This document shows, in pieces, positions 10,632-19,033 of a DNA stretch of 64,000 nt. The stretch is from Opitutia bacterium (lineage in GTDB: Bacteria > Verrucomicrobiota > Verrucomicrobiia > Opitutales > Seribacteraceae). Made by a program: the position numbers and the translations under genes. A model generated the notes under the pieces. It worked only from the letters and a program-made list of their open reading frames with translations. It did not search any database and was not told the origin of the DNA. Each line of letters opens with the position of its first letter. Position 1 is the stretch's first letter. The stretch is taken from contig PBMI01000067.1 in assembly GCA_002722545.1 (NCBI GenBank), positions 21,302-85,301 of the forward strand, in the 5' to 3' direction.

Positions 10632-10961
10632 TTAAGCGTTCCTTCTGGAATAGAAAAGACAGAACCTAATCAAAAGACTCAACAAGTAGGGAGAGCAAAG
10701 GAACAAAAGCCTGACAATAGGCCTCACAAAGCCATCATTCGCAAGAAAATACACCTTGGACTCCGCCCAAGTTCGCAAGTGCATTCCAGAGAAGTACTCC
10801 AAACCGAGCGCTTGACCTAAAAAATAAACCATCAACGGCCAAATAGTAAACCCGGTGGTAAGAAAGAACAAGGCAAACCAAAGCTCTTTGCTCCAGTCAG
10901 TTATTTCGTTTTTTATCACTTCGTGTCCTTGCATAAAAATTGTCTTTATATCAGTATTCAT
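10632..10961 (-). CDS. Small membrane protein of unknown function
   Basis: The 109-residue product has a short charged N-terminus and two or three hydrophobic segments. LWFALFFLTTGFTIWPLMVY is the clearest, and a second is near the C-terminus (LLFLCSPYLLSLLIRF). No family is recognised. I start it at the ATG at 10961 (MNTDIKTIF). The ORF-track start at 11009 would overlap the divergent cytochrome gene and adds non-hydrophobic residues. It converges on the ABC exporter with one base between stops. Real coding status is likely but rests only on the uninterrupted hydrophobic frame. Confidence 0.5.
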   Translation of the reverse strand: MNTDIKTIFMQGHEVIKNEITDWSKELWFALFFLTTGFTIWPLMVYFLGQALGLEYFSGMHLRTWAESKVYFLANDGFVRPIVRLLFLCSPYLLSLLIRFCLFYSRRNA

Positions 10962-10999
10962 AGCAAGATATTTAACTTTTCCCAATTCCCAATTTACTA

Positions 11000-12421
11000 A
11001 TGAAAACAATCTTGACTGTGCCCTTTTCGTTTTTCCTCCTTATCTCTTCGGCGACTGCAAAAGATGATTCTCCCCAAAACGTATTCAAAGACCTAATCAG
11101 ACCGGTCTTGGATGCAAAATGCGTACAGTGTCATGGAGCGGACAAGGACAAGGGCAAGCTCCGCATGCATACCAATGAAACTCTGCTCAAAGGAGGCCGA
11201 GGGGTCGGGAGCGATATCGTAATCAAGGGCGAAGCAGACGACAGCGAACTGATCTACCGCATCACGTTACCCAAGGATGATGAAGAAGCAATGCCCCCCT
11301 TTGAGGACAAGGAGCATTACAACCCCGTGAGCCCACAAGAACTTGAGGTGATGAAAGCATGGATTAAATTAGGCGCTTCTTTCGATTTGCTTCTAACGGA
11401 CCTCGACGAATCGAGCCGCAAAGCAGCCGATCACGTTTTAAAGAACATGCCCAAAAAGATCCTCTCGCTCACAGCCAAATTACAACCGCAACTCCCTGAA
11501 GTTCCTGAGGCCGACCCGAAAGCTCTAGCTGCCCTTAAAAAAGCCGGCCTACTCGCTTTACCCATTGCCCAAAACACCAATGCCATTTACGTGAATGCAT
11601 CGTATGCCGGTAAATCTTTTGATGATAAGAAACTTCAATTGCTCAACCCTCTCGCCAAGCAATTACTTTGGCTTAATCTTGCCCGAACCGGAGTAACCGA
11701 CAAAGGAATTCAATCCCTTGGCAAATTAACCATGCTTACCCGGCTACACTTGGAAAACACCTCCATCACGGATTCAGCTTCGGCTCATCTTTCCAAGCTC
11801 AAGAGCTTGGAATACCTCAACCTCTACGGGACTAACGTTTCCGATGCATCAGTAGGCAATCTCACAAAGCTCCCTAAACTCTCCAAAGTCTTTCTTTGGC
11901 AAACTAAGTTTACCCAAAAAGGCGCGGACTCCCTTAAGAAAAGCTTTGCTGACGTCGGAAGGTACAATTCATTAAGCGCCGAGCAGAATAAGCTCCAGGC
12001 TTCCCTCGACCAAATTACGAAAAATGAGAATGCCAAGATGGCAAAACTCAAGGAAAAAAAGACAAACCTGAGCAAGCAAACCTCCGACGAAAAGCCCATC
12101 AACGCCAAATGCCCCGTATCGAATAAAGATTTGGACGAAACCAAGAACTCCACTTTCGAAGGTCGAAAAATTGGTTTTTGCTGCGACAAATGCAAGGGCA
12201 AATTCGATGCGAATCCTGAGTCATTCAGGGCTAAAATCAAGAATTTCAAGCCCTCTGAAAATTTCGCCAAGGCCGATGAAGAGTTCAAGAAACAAGAACG
12301 CGAATCATCAACCAAGAGGGACGAAGCCCAAACCAAAGTGAACAAAGTATCCGGAGAGCTGAGGAAACTTGGTCCGGAAGTGAATATGGGATGGAAGCAA
12401 CCCTTGGCCGACAAAAAGTAG
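11000..12421 (+). CDS. Secreted PSCyt1 c-type cytochrome with leucine-rich repeats and a YHS metal domain
   Basis: The 473-residue protein begins with a signal peptide ending near TATAKDD. A Planctomycete-type cytochrome domain follows, with one haem site C41-V-Q-C-H45 and the typical GADKDKGKLRMHT continuation. Residues about 195-310 hold leucine-rich repeats of the form 'LxxLxLxxTxVTDKGIxxL'. A cysteine-rich module at about 360-400 (CPVSNKDL...FCCDKCKGKF) matches the YHS/TRASH metal-binding fold. The C-terminus is a charged coiled coil. PSCyt1-LRR proteins are known in PVC bacteria. Adding a YHS domain suggests haem and soft-metal (Cu-like) binding in one exported protein. Function is unknown. 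It is divergent from the small membrane protein, 38 bases away. Confidence 0.8.
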   Translation: MKTILTVPFSFFLLISSATAKDDSPQNVFKDLIRPVLDAKCVQCHGADKDKGKLRMHTNETLLKGGRGVGSDIVIKGEADDSELIYRITLPKDDEEAMPPFEDKEHYNPVSPQELEVMKAWIKLGASFDLLLTDLDESSRKAADHVLKNMPKKILSLTAKLQPQLPEVPEADPKALAALKKAGLLALPIAQNTNAIYVNASYAGKSFDDKKLQLLNPLAKQLLWLNLARTGVTDKGIQSLGKLTMLTRLHLENTSITDSASAHLSKLKSLEYLNLYGTNVSDASVGNLTKLPKLSKVFLWQTKFTQKGADSLKKSFADVGRYNSLSAEQNKLQASLDQITKNENAKMAKLKEKKTNLSKQTSDEKPINAKCPVSNKDLDETKNSTFEGRKIGFCCDKCKGKFDANPESFRAKIKNFKPSENFAKADEEFKKQERESSTKRDEAQTKVNKVSGELRKLGPEVNMGWKQPLADKK

Positions 12422-12497
12422 TCTTCACGGTATTAACATCGGGATAGGTCCTGGTAAATTCGCAGGATAGGCTTCCCTTCTTTTGACGAGGCCTCTC

Positions 12498-13382
12498 TTA
12501 TCGGGGTCCGAGAGCAGCCCTTTCTTTATTGCCTCCTTTGCATAAAAGTACAGATACGATGATCAGTGCGCTTCCAATGCCCAAACGAACCATCATTGAA
12601 GTGGAAATATCTTCGATCTCTCTAAAAACAAAAAGGGAAACTAAAACTGCGAGAGGAACCACCGCGTTATTGAACGCGGCAAGGGTTCCCGGGTTACTAA
12701 GAGACGCACCCTTGTTCCACAGAAAGAAGCCGATCCCGGAAGCAACGATACCCAAGTAGAGGATTGAAAGCCATTGGGATGGTTCAGTCGGCAGGTCGGT
12801 CCAATCACTGAAGAACAGACTAAACTGCAGAGCAGTTAGAGCCCCTCCCGCTGCCAACAGAGTGAAAACCTCACGATCCCTCACGGTCTCGTTCCCACGC
12901 TTCCAATCGCGGTATGCGATCTGTCCATAAGCAAAGGAAAGACCCGCAAGTTGCATGAGTCCAAAACCGATCCAAAAATCCCCGCTCGGAACCGTTTTGG
13001 CTTTCAGGCATGCTGCACCCAGAAACGAGATGATGGCCGCCATGAAAAATTTTGGTGAAAATTTTCTTCGCCGAATATCATGGACAAGGACCACGTAAAC
13101 CGGAGTTGAGATCGAGAAAAGAGCAACCAGATGAGAGGGCAGGTATTGGAAAGCCTTCATGTAAAAGGAATACATGAGACCAAATTGGATGGCTCCATAA
13201 GTCATCAGTTTCCCGCAGTCCTTTTTGCCCATTGCCTTGGTGCGAAGGAAGGGGAGAAAGAGCAAAGTCGCACAGCATAGTCTAAAAGTGGCGACGAAGA
13301 ATGAATCAACCCCGACAAGGGATTTTCCGATCAGACCAAACGAAAAAGCCCAAAGCAGGGATGTCGCCGCAAGGTAGGACAT
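12498..13382 (-). CDS. EamA/DMT-superfamily transporter
   Basis: The 294-residue protein has about ten predicted membrane helices arranged as two EamA repeats of five. The first repeat starts SLLWAFSFGLIGKSL. The second includes LGIVASGIGFFLWNKGA and the conserved Asn-Asn-Ala region NNAVVPLAVLVSLFVF. Members export amino acids, amines or metabolites. The sequence is closest in pattern to carboxylate/amino acid/amine DMT carriers, but the substrate is unknown. It is convergent with the cytochrome gene across a 76-base gap that shows no strong terminator. It starts at an ATG and lies 42 bases downstream of the receptor gene on the same strand. Confidence 0.82.
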   Translation of the reverse strand: MSYLAATSLLWAFSFGLIGKSLVGVDSFFVATFRLCCATLLFLPFLRTKAMGKKDCGKLMTYGAIQFGLMYSFYMKAFQYLPSHLVALFSISTPVYVVLVHDIRRRKFSPKFFMAAIISFLGAACLKAKTVPSGDFWIGFGLMQLAGLSFAYGQIAYRDWKRGNETVRDREVFTLLAAGGALTALQFSLFFSDWTDLPTEPSQWLSILYLGIVASGIGFFLWNKGASLSNPGTLAAFNNAVVPLAVLVSLFVFREIEDISTSMMVRLGIGSALIIVSVLLCKGGNKERAALGPR

Positions 13383-13424
13383 GGCACCTAGTCTGTCTCG
13401 ACAGAAGAAAAAGCGAAAGGACTT

Positions 13425-15308
13425 TTACCAGCTGTAAGTCGCACCCATGGAGAACTGATCTCCACGCCCTGGGGTACCAGGAATATCTTGAAAGTCTTCA
13501 TCCCAAGGTTTGTCAAACGCTACAAAAACTTCCAATTCATCCATTCTGGCAGGATAATAACTAGCGGCCAAATGACTGTACATTGAACTGTTTGAGCCTT
13601 TACGGAGGAGATTGGCCCGTTGATCACGCCATTCATTATCTACACGTATCTGCAAGAGGTCGTTCGGGTTGAGGATAAAACCCAAGGTCAAACGATGCTC
13701 AGGAAAATTAAGTGCATAAAAACTTCCGTCGACTAAGGAATTGCCGTAATCCTCGTTCTTACGAAGGAAGGAATAGCTGGCAATACCTTCGAGATTCTCC
13801 ATTTGGCGACTAACAATAAATTCAAGCCCATAAGTTTCGATGTCAACATTCTCTGCTGACCGTGCTCCGGTGCCCGTATAGGTCCAGTCAACCAAATCGT
13901 CTGTCCAACGATAGAAAACCGCCCCTTCCAGGCTCCATTTCGTGCGTTGAAGGGCATGACCGAATTCTAAATTCCGGGTCACCTCGCGAGAGAGGTCGTG
14001 ATTGCTTCGGAATAGACCTTTTGTTTCGTTTCCTCCTTCGGCACTATAGCCTACCACTTGGGTAGTTTCCACATAAGAGAGATAAGTGCTCTCCGAGTTG
14101 CCTAAGCCATCCTCGGTAAGCCAAGTCAAGCGAGCGATGGGAGAGACTTTCGACCCATCTCGGTTCGTGTCGTCTAAGGAAGCTCCAACTCTCAACAGGA
14201 GGCTCTTTTTGTCACTCAGTTCTCTACGGAATTGTGGAAGAAGGCTCAGCTTAAAGTAGGTGCGATTAGTGAAATTACCCTGCTCGAGAGAACTCGATTC
14301 GATTTTATCACGGGCTATTTGCATACCATAATTAATCCCAAAACCATCTTTGATCTCATGGAGACCAGCAAGAGCTAATGAAGTAACATCAGTTTCATGG
14401 ACGAATCTATTGTCGGGGAGCAAGCGGTTGAACTGATAATGGTCATTATTCCTTCGGAAGTAGGCGGTTGCCTCCCAGTTACTGCCCTCGCCGTAGGACT
14501 GTTGGTGATTAGCCAAAAAGAGTTGAGTTCTAACACTCTCGGTCTCGTATGGATCGTAGGCTGTGTAAAGATCGCCGGTGTACATACCGTAAAGGCCGAA
14601 AAACTTATCCTGGTAACCTGCAAACAAGTCAGTTTGTGAATTTGGACCGATCAATTGAATACGCCCAGTAGTGCGATCGAAATCATGGTCGCTGTAGGGA
14701 ATTGTGCCATCACTTTCAGAACGTGAGGTTTCGATTTCCACCCCCCACGTCCAATCTTCTGATTCACCAGAGTGGCCCGTCCATGCGTTGTGAAACCGTT
14801 GGAAATTGAGATCGTGATCACCTCCACCAATTGTAACGCTACCACCATGCGTCATCTTACTCCAACTATAGCCGACGGTCCCAACGCTACTATTAAATCC
14901 GCTCAATGCGTTATCCGCCCCTGTGTATATGATGGGTTCGCTTAACATTTCCGGTGCAATTGGTATTTCAGTTGAGTAATGTCCCGTCTGAGGGTCGAGG
15001 AGCGTCGCAGCCCCGACTTGAATGCCTGTATTCTCGAAAATTCCTCCTCGAATACTAAGGTCTCCTTGAGCTTCGGTCATACTGCGGGACTGCATGTCGA
15101 CCCTCGGGTCGAAATCCAAATTCGAAATCGGTGACTCGTAAGTAGTTACAGGCCTTTGATTTGCTGTCTTTTGACCTTTTACCGTCAGGGCGGGAAGTTC
15201 ATCGCGTACCTGTTTTCCAGAATTTTTTGGAAACCCATCTTGAGAGAAACCTAAAGAGTTAACAAGAAGAGCTAGTATCGTTAGAAAGGAGGATTGTTTT
15301 GGGGTCAT
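13425..15308 (-). CDS. TonB-dependent outer-membrane receptor
   Basis: The 627-residue protein begins with a signal peptide (MTPKQSSFLTILALLVNSLG). A plug domain covers about residues 60-165 and includes GDLSIRGGIFENTGIQVG. The rest is a 22-strand-type beta-barrel rich in alternating aromatic and polar residues, ending ...ATYSW with the terminal aromatic required for Bam insertion. No N-terminal signalling or CarboxypepD-like extension is present. It is shorter than SusC-type receptors and nearer BtuB-size receptors. The ligand is unknown; a siderophore, cobalamin or metal chelate is possible. No cobalamin riboswitch was seen upstream. I use the ATG at 15308, because the ORF-track start at 15344 lies outside the signal peptide. 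The upstream inverted repeat may regulate it. Confidence 0.85.
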   Translation of the reverse strand: MTPKQSSFLTILALLVNSLGFSQDGFPKNSGKQVRDELPALTVKGQKTANQRPVTTYESPISNLDFDPRVDMQSRSMTEAQGDLSIRGGIFENTGIQVGAATLLDPQTGHYSTEIPIAPEMLSEPIIYTGADNALSGFNSSVGTVGYSWSKMTHGGSVTIGGGDHDLNFQRFHNAWTGHSGESEDWTWGVEIETSRSESDGTIPYSDHDFDRTTGRIQLIGPNSQTDLFAGYQDKFFGLYGMYTGDLYTAYDPYETESVRTQLFLANHQQSYGEGSNWEATAYFRRNNDHYQFNRLLPDNRFVHETDVTSLALAGLHEIKDGFGINYGMQIARDKIESSSLEQGNFTNRTYFKLSLLPQFRRELSDKKSLLLRVGASLDDTNRDGSKVSPIARLTWLTEDGLGNSESTYLSYVETTQVVGYSAEGGNETKGLFRSNHDLSREVTRNLEFGHALQRTKWSLEGAVFYRWTDDLVDWTYTGTGARSAENVDIETYGLEFIVSRQMENLEGIASYSFLRKNEDYGNSLVDGSFYALNFPEHRLTLGFILNPNDLLQIRVDNEWRDQRANLLRKGSNSSMYSHLAASYYPARMDELEVFVAFDKPWDEDFQDIPGTPGRGDQFSMGATYSW

Positions 15309-15347
15309 CCAATCACATAAAACATGTCCATGAACGCTAATCAATCG

Positions 15348-15365
15348 TTAACTGATTTCAGTTAA
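15348..15365. promoter_or_regulatory. Perfect 18-base inverted repeat between TonB receptor and msrA
   Basis: TTAACTGA-TT-TCAGTTAA is an exact 8+2+8 palindrome, 40 bases upstream of the receptor ATG and about 95 bases upstream of msrA. The position and symmetry fit an operator for a dimeric repressor such as an iron- or peroxide-responsive regulator. The motif is not a recognisable Fur box. An AT-rich TATATTTT stretch lies beside it on the msrA side and could be a -10 element. Confidence 0.45.
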
Positions 15366-15460
15366 AAAATTAACAATTTAGCAAACGAGGTATATTTTAA
15401 ATGCTTGAGATCAGTTCGGGCTAAGGTGATTGTTTTTGTTGTGCTAACCGAGATCAAAAA

Positions 15461-15955
15461 GTGACAACCCTAACGGAAGAAATCTTTCTCGCCGGCGGTT
15501 GTCTTTGGGGAGTCCAGGAGTTCGTTCGCCACCTGCCGGGTGTCATTTCCACAGAAGCCGGAAGGGCCAATGGTGCAAGCGACACCACTCAAGGAGAATA
15601 CGATGGCTATACTGAATGCGTTCGTACCTTGTTTGATCCTGAAGTGGTTTCGATTGCCCAATTGATGGAATACTTTTTTGAAATTATCGACCCTTACAGT
15701 CTCAACAAGCAAGGACCTGACGAGGGAGAAAAATACCGTACCGGGGTCTACAGTCGGGCTCAATCTCACCTGTCTACCGCAAACCGTTTTATTGAACAAA
15801 GAAAAGACGCCGACCGCATAGTCGTTGAAGTATTGCCTTTAACAAACTACCTAAGAAGTGACGATGAACATCAGGATCGATTGACTCTTTATCCGGATGA
15901 AGACTGCCACATTGCTCCCGAACTTCTTCATAAATACAAAAAAAATCCTAAATAG
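15461..15955 (+). CDS. msrA: Peptide methionine-S-sulfoxide reductase
   Basis: The 164-residue enzyme reduces the S epimer of methionine sulfoxide in proteins. The active-site motif is GGCLWG, with catalytic Cys14; the usual form is GCFWG. The family block DPYSLNKQGPDEGEKYRTGVY follows. C-terminal resolving cysteines are absent apart from one Cys in DEDCHIAPE, so the recycling mechanism may differ from three-cysteine MsrA. There is no signal peptide. Translation starts at GTG. It is divergent from the TonB receptor and sits just before pyrE on the same strand. Confidence 0.93.
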   Translation: MTTLTEEIFLAGGCLWGVQEFVRHLPGVISTEAGRANGASDTTQGEYDGYTECVRTLFDPEVVSIAQLMEYFFEIIDPYSLNKQGPDEGEKYRTGVYSRAQSHLSTANRFIEQRKDADRIVVEVLPLTNYLRSDDEHQDRLTLYPDEDCHIAPELLHKYKKNPK

Positions 15956-16012
15956 AGCCTTGGGGAGGAATATTCGGTTGCCTAATTCATTAAGTTCAAA
16001 AAGGTGGATGAA

Positions 16013-16582
16013 ATGAATTCCACGGACCAAGAAGTCACATCAATATTCAAGGAAACCCACGCACTCCTGACCGGTCATTTCGTTCTACGTTCCGGTCTGA
16101 GAAGTGGTCATTTTTTCCAATGCGCTCAAGTATGTCAGCATTTGGACAAAGTGACGCGGTTGGCCGAATTATTAGTTGCTAAAATCGAACACCTCAAACC
16201 CACCACCATCGTTTCACCGGCAATGGGAGGGTTGGTCATAGGCCAAGAAGTTGCCCGTCAAATGAAATGCCGCTATTTGTTTTTGGAAAAAGAAGAAGAC
16301 CTTCTCGTAATGAGGAGAAACTTCGAACTTAGCCCGGAAGATCGCGTACTCATCGTCGAGGACGTGGTCACTCGAGGAGGTCGTGTCCAAGAAGCTTTGG
16401 CCATTGTCAGGAAATATCCTTCGATTCTTTGCGGGGTTGCCTGCCTAGTGGACCGCAGTAAGGGTGACTTGGATTTCCAAACACCCTTTCAGCCTCTGCT
16501 CAAGATGAACTTTCCCACTTACTCGCCGGATGATTTACCGGATGAGTTGCAAAACATACCTCCGGTCAAACCTGGCAGTTGA
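16013..16582 (+). CDS. pyrE: Orotate phosphoribosyltransferase
   Basis: The enzyme transfers phosphoribose from PRPP to orotate in pyrimidine synthesis. The N-terminal LLTGHFVLRSGLRSGHFFQC block and SPAMGGLVIGQEV are family signatures. The PRPP loop is VLIVEDVVTRGGR. At 189 residues it is of usual size. The ORF track starts at a GTG at 16004. The ATG at 16013 is better because AAGGTGG lies five bases upstream, one of the few good ribosome sites in the window. The PRPP-making prs gene lies nearby on the other strand but is not in the same operon. Confidence 0.92.
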   Translation: MNSTDQEVTSIFKETHALLTGHFVLRSGLRSGHFFQCAQVCQHLDKVTRLAELLVAKIEHLKPTTIVSPAMGGLVIGQEVARQMKCRYLFLEKEEDLLVMRRNFELSPEDRVLIVEDVVTRGGRVQEALAIVRKYPSILCGVACLVDRSKGDLDFQTPFQPLLKMNFPTYSPDDLPDELQNIPPVKPGS

Positions 16583-16601
16583 GGCTTGAATTCAATACGG
16601 T

Positions 16602-18008
16602 TCAAGGAACCCGATAGGCCAAATAGGTAAACTTACCGCGGTACCAAATATAAAACCGGTTGATTCCCTGTTTGAGACGGTACTCGGCTTCCGGAACAGT
16701 TGAAACTGGGTACCCATTGATTTCAACAAGAACAACGCCCTCTTTGAACGTCTGCGTCTTTCCCGTGGATTTGGTTACCACGATCCCACGGACGGTGGGT
16801 GGAACCTCGAATTCGTTGCGTTTGGCTGGACTCAATGGTTCCAGTAAAATACCAGGAATCGGTGATGCCGAAGAATCCTCGCGCAAATCCAAGGTAACGT
16901 AAAAATCCAATTCCCTCCCGTTGCGCAAAGCTTTCACGAGCATACGCGTGCCCGGTTGGGTTTGTGAAATCGCCACCCGGAGTTGATTAACGGAGGCAAC
17001 CGACTTGTCTCCCGCTTTCACGATAACGTCACGGGGTTGGAGACCTGCCTGTTCTGCTGGGCTGTTTGGTTCAACACTATCTATTATAGCTCCCTGAACG
17101 GTTGGGCTTTCTTCCAGGCTAACTCCAAGAAAGCCTCTTTTCAAGCCACCCCCTCTGACGAGATCGCTCAAGACCTTTTTAACGATGTTAACGGGAATGG
17201 CCAAGCCAATGCCTATGCTTGCTCCCGTCTGCGAAATGATCGCCGTGTTAATTCCGATCAGGCGACCTTTGGCATCCAATAATGCGCCTCCTGAATTACC
17301 TCGGTTGATGGCGGCATCCGTTTGAATGAAATTTTCATAGCCTCCTTCCTCCAAAACGCCCAATTCGGATTTCTTGGTCGCTGAAATGATACCCATTGTC
17401 ACCGTCATTCCGATACCCAATGGATTTCCCACTGCAAAAACGACGTCACCCACTTCCATGAAGTCACTGTTGGCTAAAGTAACGTGAGGAAGAGGATCCG
17501 TTGAATCGATCTTCAGAACTGCGACGTCGGTCGATCGATCGAACCCAATGATCTTGGCCTCGTATTCTTTCTTGTTTGATAATTTCACCGTTACCTCCTC
17601 GACTGGTTTTCCTGTCCGAGGATCGGTTATCACATGTGCGTTGGTAACGGTATGACCTTGTGGCGTGACAATCACCCCTGACCCGATTCCCGCGGGAACT
17701 CTTTCTTCTTCAACCCGCGGTTGGTTGACACGAGGCAATCCATAGTAACGCCGAAGAAAATCTTCGAGGGGATCTGTTCCACCGGGATATAATCGACGGA
17801 CGACCTGCTTGGTAGTAACAGCCACCACTGCGGGTGTAGATTTCTTCAATATTTTAGAGTAACTGACAATCGGACTCGATTGGCTGCGATCGAGCTTTGT
17901 TTCGTCATAGCGCGGACTAAAACCTTTGATAGGTGAAGTCTTTGCCGAAAGCCCATTGCACAAAATCATCAATATCAAGAAGGCCGAACTTTTTCTCAAT
18001 TGATTCAT
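16602..18008 (-). CDS. Periplasmic DegP/HtrA-type serine protease with two PDZ domains
   Basis: The 468-residue protein starts with a signal peptide (LILMILCNGLSAKTS). The trypsin-like domain has His in TNAHVI, Asp in STDVAVLKI and Ser in GNSGGAL. A first PDZ domain follows (about residues 280-370, GLQPRDVIVKAGDKSV), then a shorter second PDZ-like segment. Do proteases degrade or refold damaged envelope proteins. It is the last gene of the minus-strand run containing bamA, ompH and lpxD, which fits outer-membrane quality control. The ORF-track start at 18017 is a TTG; the ATG at 18008 is preferred. Confidence 0.92.
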   Translation of the reverse strand: MNQLRKSSAFLILMILCNGLSAKTSPIKGFSPRYDETKLDRSQSSPIVSYSKILKKSTPAVVAVTTKQVVRRLYPGGTDPLEDFLRRYYGLPRVNQPRVEEERVPAGIGSGVIVTPQGHTVTNAHVITDPRTGKPVEEVTVKLSNKKEYEAKIIGFDRSTDVAVLKIDSTDPLPHVTLANSDFMEVGDVVFAVGNPLGIGMTVTMGIISATKKSELGVLEEGGYENFIQTDAAINRGNSGGALLDAKGRLIGINTAIISQTGASIGIGLAIPVNIVKKVLSDLVRGGGLKRGFLGVSLEESPTVQGAIIDSVEPNSPAEQAGLQPRDVIVKAGDKSVASVNQLRVAISQTQPGTRMLVKALRNGRELDFYVTLDLREDSSASPIPGILLEPLSPAKRNEFEVPPTVRGIVVTKSTGKTQTFKEGVVLVEINGYPVSTVPEAEYRLKQGINRFYIWYRGKFTYLAYRVP

Positions 18009-18073
18009 CACTTGCAAAGGCGTTCCAAGGGATGCCTATTGTCTAGAAACCATCGGATTTTCGTTCATTGTCT

Positions 18074-19024
18074 TCAAAACCCCTTGACTTGGAATAAGTT
18101 GGAAATACTGCTGTTGGTATGCGTGCGGCGGATAGCCTCTCCCAACAATGGGGCTACGCTCAGCCTACGGATGGGAAGACCTTCGACCTCCATATCCACG
18201 GTGTTCGTGGTAATAAGCTCGTCTAGAAACCCCTGATTGAGTCTGTCTACTCCAGTATCATTGAGAACACAATGGCTCACCAAAGCACTGACTTTCTGAG
18301 CTCCTCTCTCCTTCAAAAGATTGGCCGCCGCCGAGAGAGTACCCGCTGTCTCGGTCATGTCGTCCACGAGCAGAATCTCTCTGCCCTCGACCTCTCCAAC
18401 CAAGTTCATGGCCTCAACGGTAGAAGCACCGGTCCTTCGCTTTGCCACAAAACCAAGGGGGCAACCCAAAACATCCGAATAAGCACTTGCCATTTTCATT
18501 CCACCCACGTCGGGAGAAAAGATCGTCATGTTTTCGGGATCCTTGTTTTTTAAGTCCTCAAAGAATACCGGAGATGCGTACAAGTGGTCGACAGGGATAT
18601 CGAAAAATCCTTGGATTTGTTGAGCATGCAGATCCATCGTTAGGATCCGGTTAGCACCCGCCGCAACCAAAAGGTTTGCCACAAGTTTGGAGGTAATGGG
18701 CACGCGTGGCTGGTCTTTTCGATCCTGCCGGGCATAGCCAAAAAATGGTAGGACTGCGGTCACACGGGCAGCAGAGGCTCTTTTGGCTGCATCAATCATG
18801 ATGAGCAACTCCATCATGTGCTGATTGGCCGGAGGAGACGTCGACTGTATGAGGAAAACATCGGTTCCCCTAATGTTTTCGTTGAACCTCACGAAACTTT
18901 CACTGTCCGGAAACGTCGTAACCAATGCATCCCCTATGGGAACTTCCAAGTATTGACAAATTTCTCTAGCCAGTGGAGTGTTCGAATTACCGCTAAAAAT
19001 CTTTAGGTCCGTTTCCTCCTGCAT
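18074..19024 (-). CDS. prs: Ribose-phosphate pyrophosphokinase
   Basis: The enzyme makes PRPP from ribose 5-phosphate and ATP, the precursor for nucleotides, His and Trp. Signatures include the N-terminal FSGNSNTPLA, the LPFFGYARQDRK flexible loop, the MDLHAQQIQGFF helix and the PRPP loop LLVDDMTETAGTL (more often DDMIDTAGT). It has 316 residues. The ORF-track start at 19030 is a TTG; the ATG at 19024 is preferred. It lies nine bases after lpxD, so the two are co-transcribed. Confidence 0.95.
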   Translation of the reverse strand: MQEETDLKIFSGNSNTPLAREICQYLEVPIGDALVTTFPDSESFVRFNENIRGTDVFLIQSTSPPANQHMMELLIMIDAAKRASAARVTAVLPFFGYARQDRKDQPRVPITSKLVANLLVAAGANRILTMDLHAQQIQGFFDIPVDHLYASPVFFEDLKNKDPENMTIFSPDVGGMKMASAYSDVLGCPLGFVAKRRTGASTVEAMNLVGEVEGREILLVDDMTETAGTLSAAANLLKERGAQKVSALVSHCVLNDTGVDRLNQGFLDELITTNTVDMEVEGLPIRRLSVAPLLGEAIRRTHTNSSISNLFQVKGF

Positions 19025-19033
19025 AACCAAGGT

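Noticed and set aside
15309-15460. Cobalamin or other riboswitch upstream of the TonB receptor
   Set aside because: No B12-box-like sequence or long structured leader is visible. Only the palindrome stands out.
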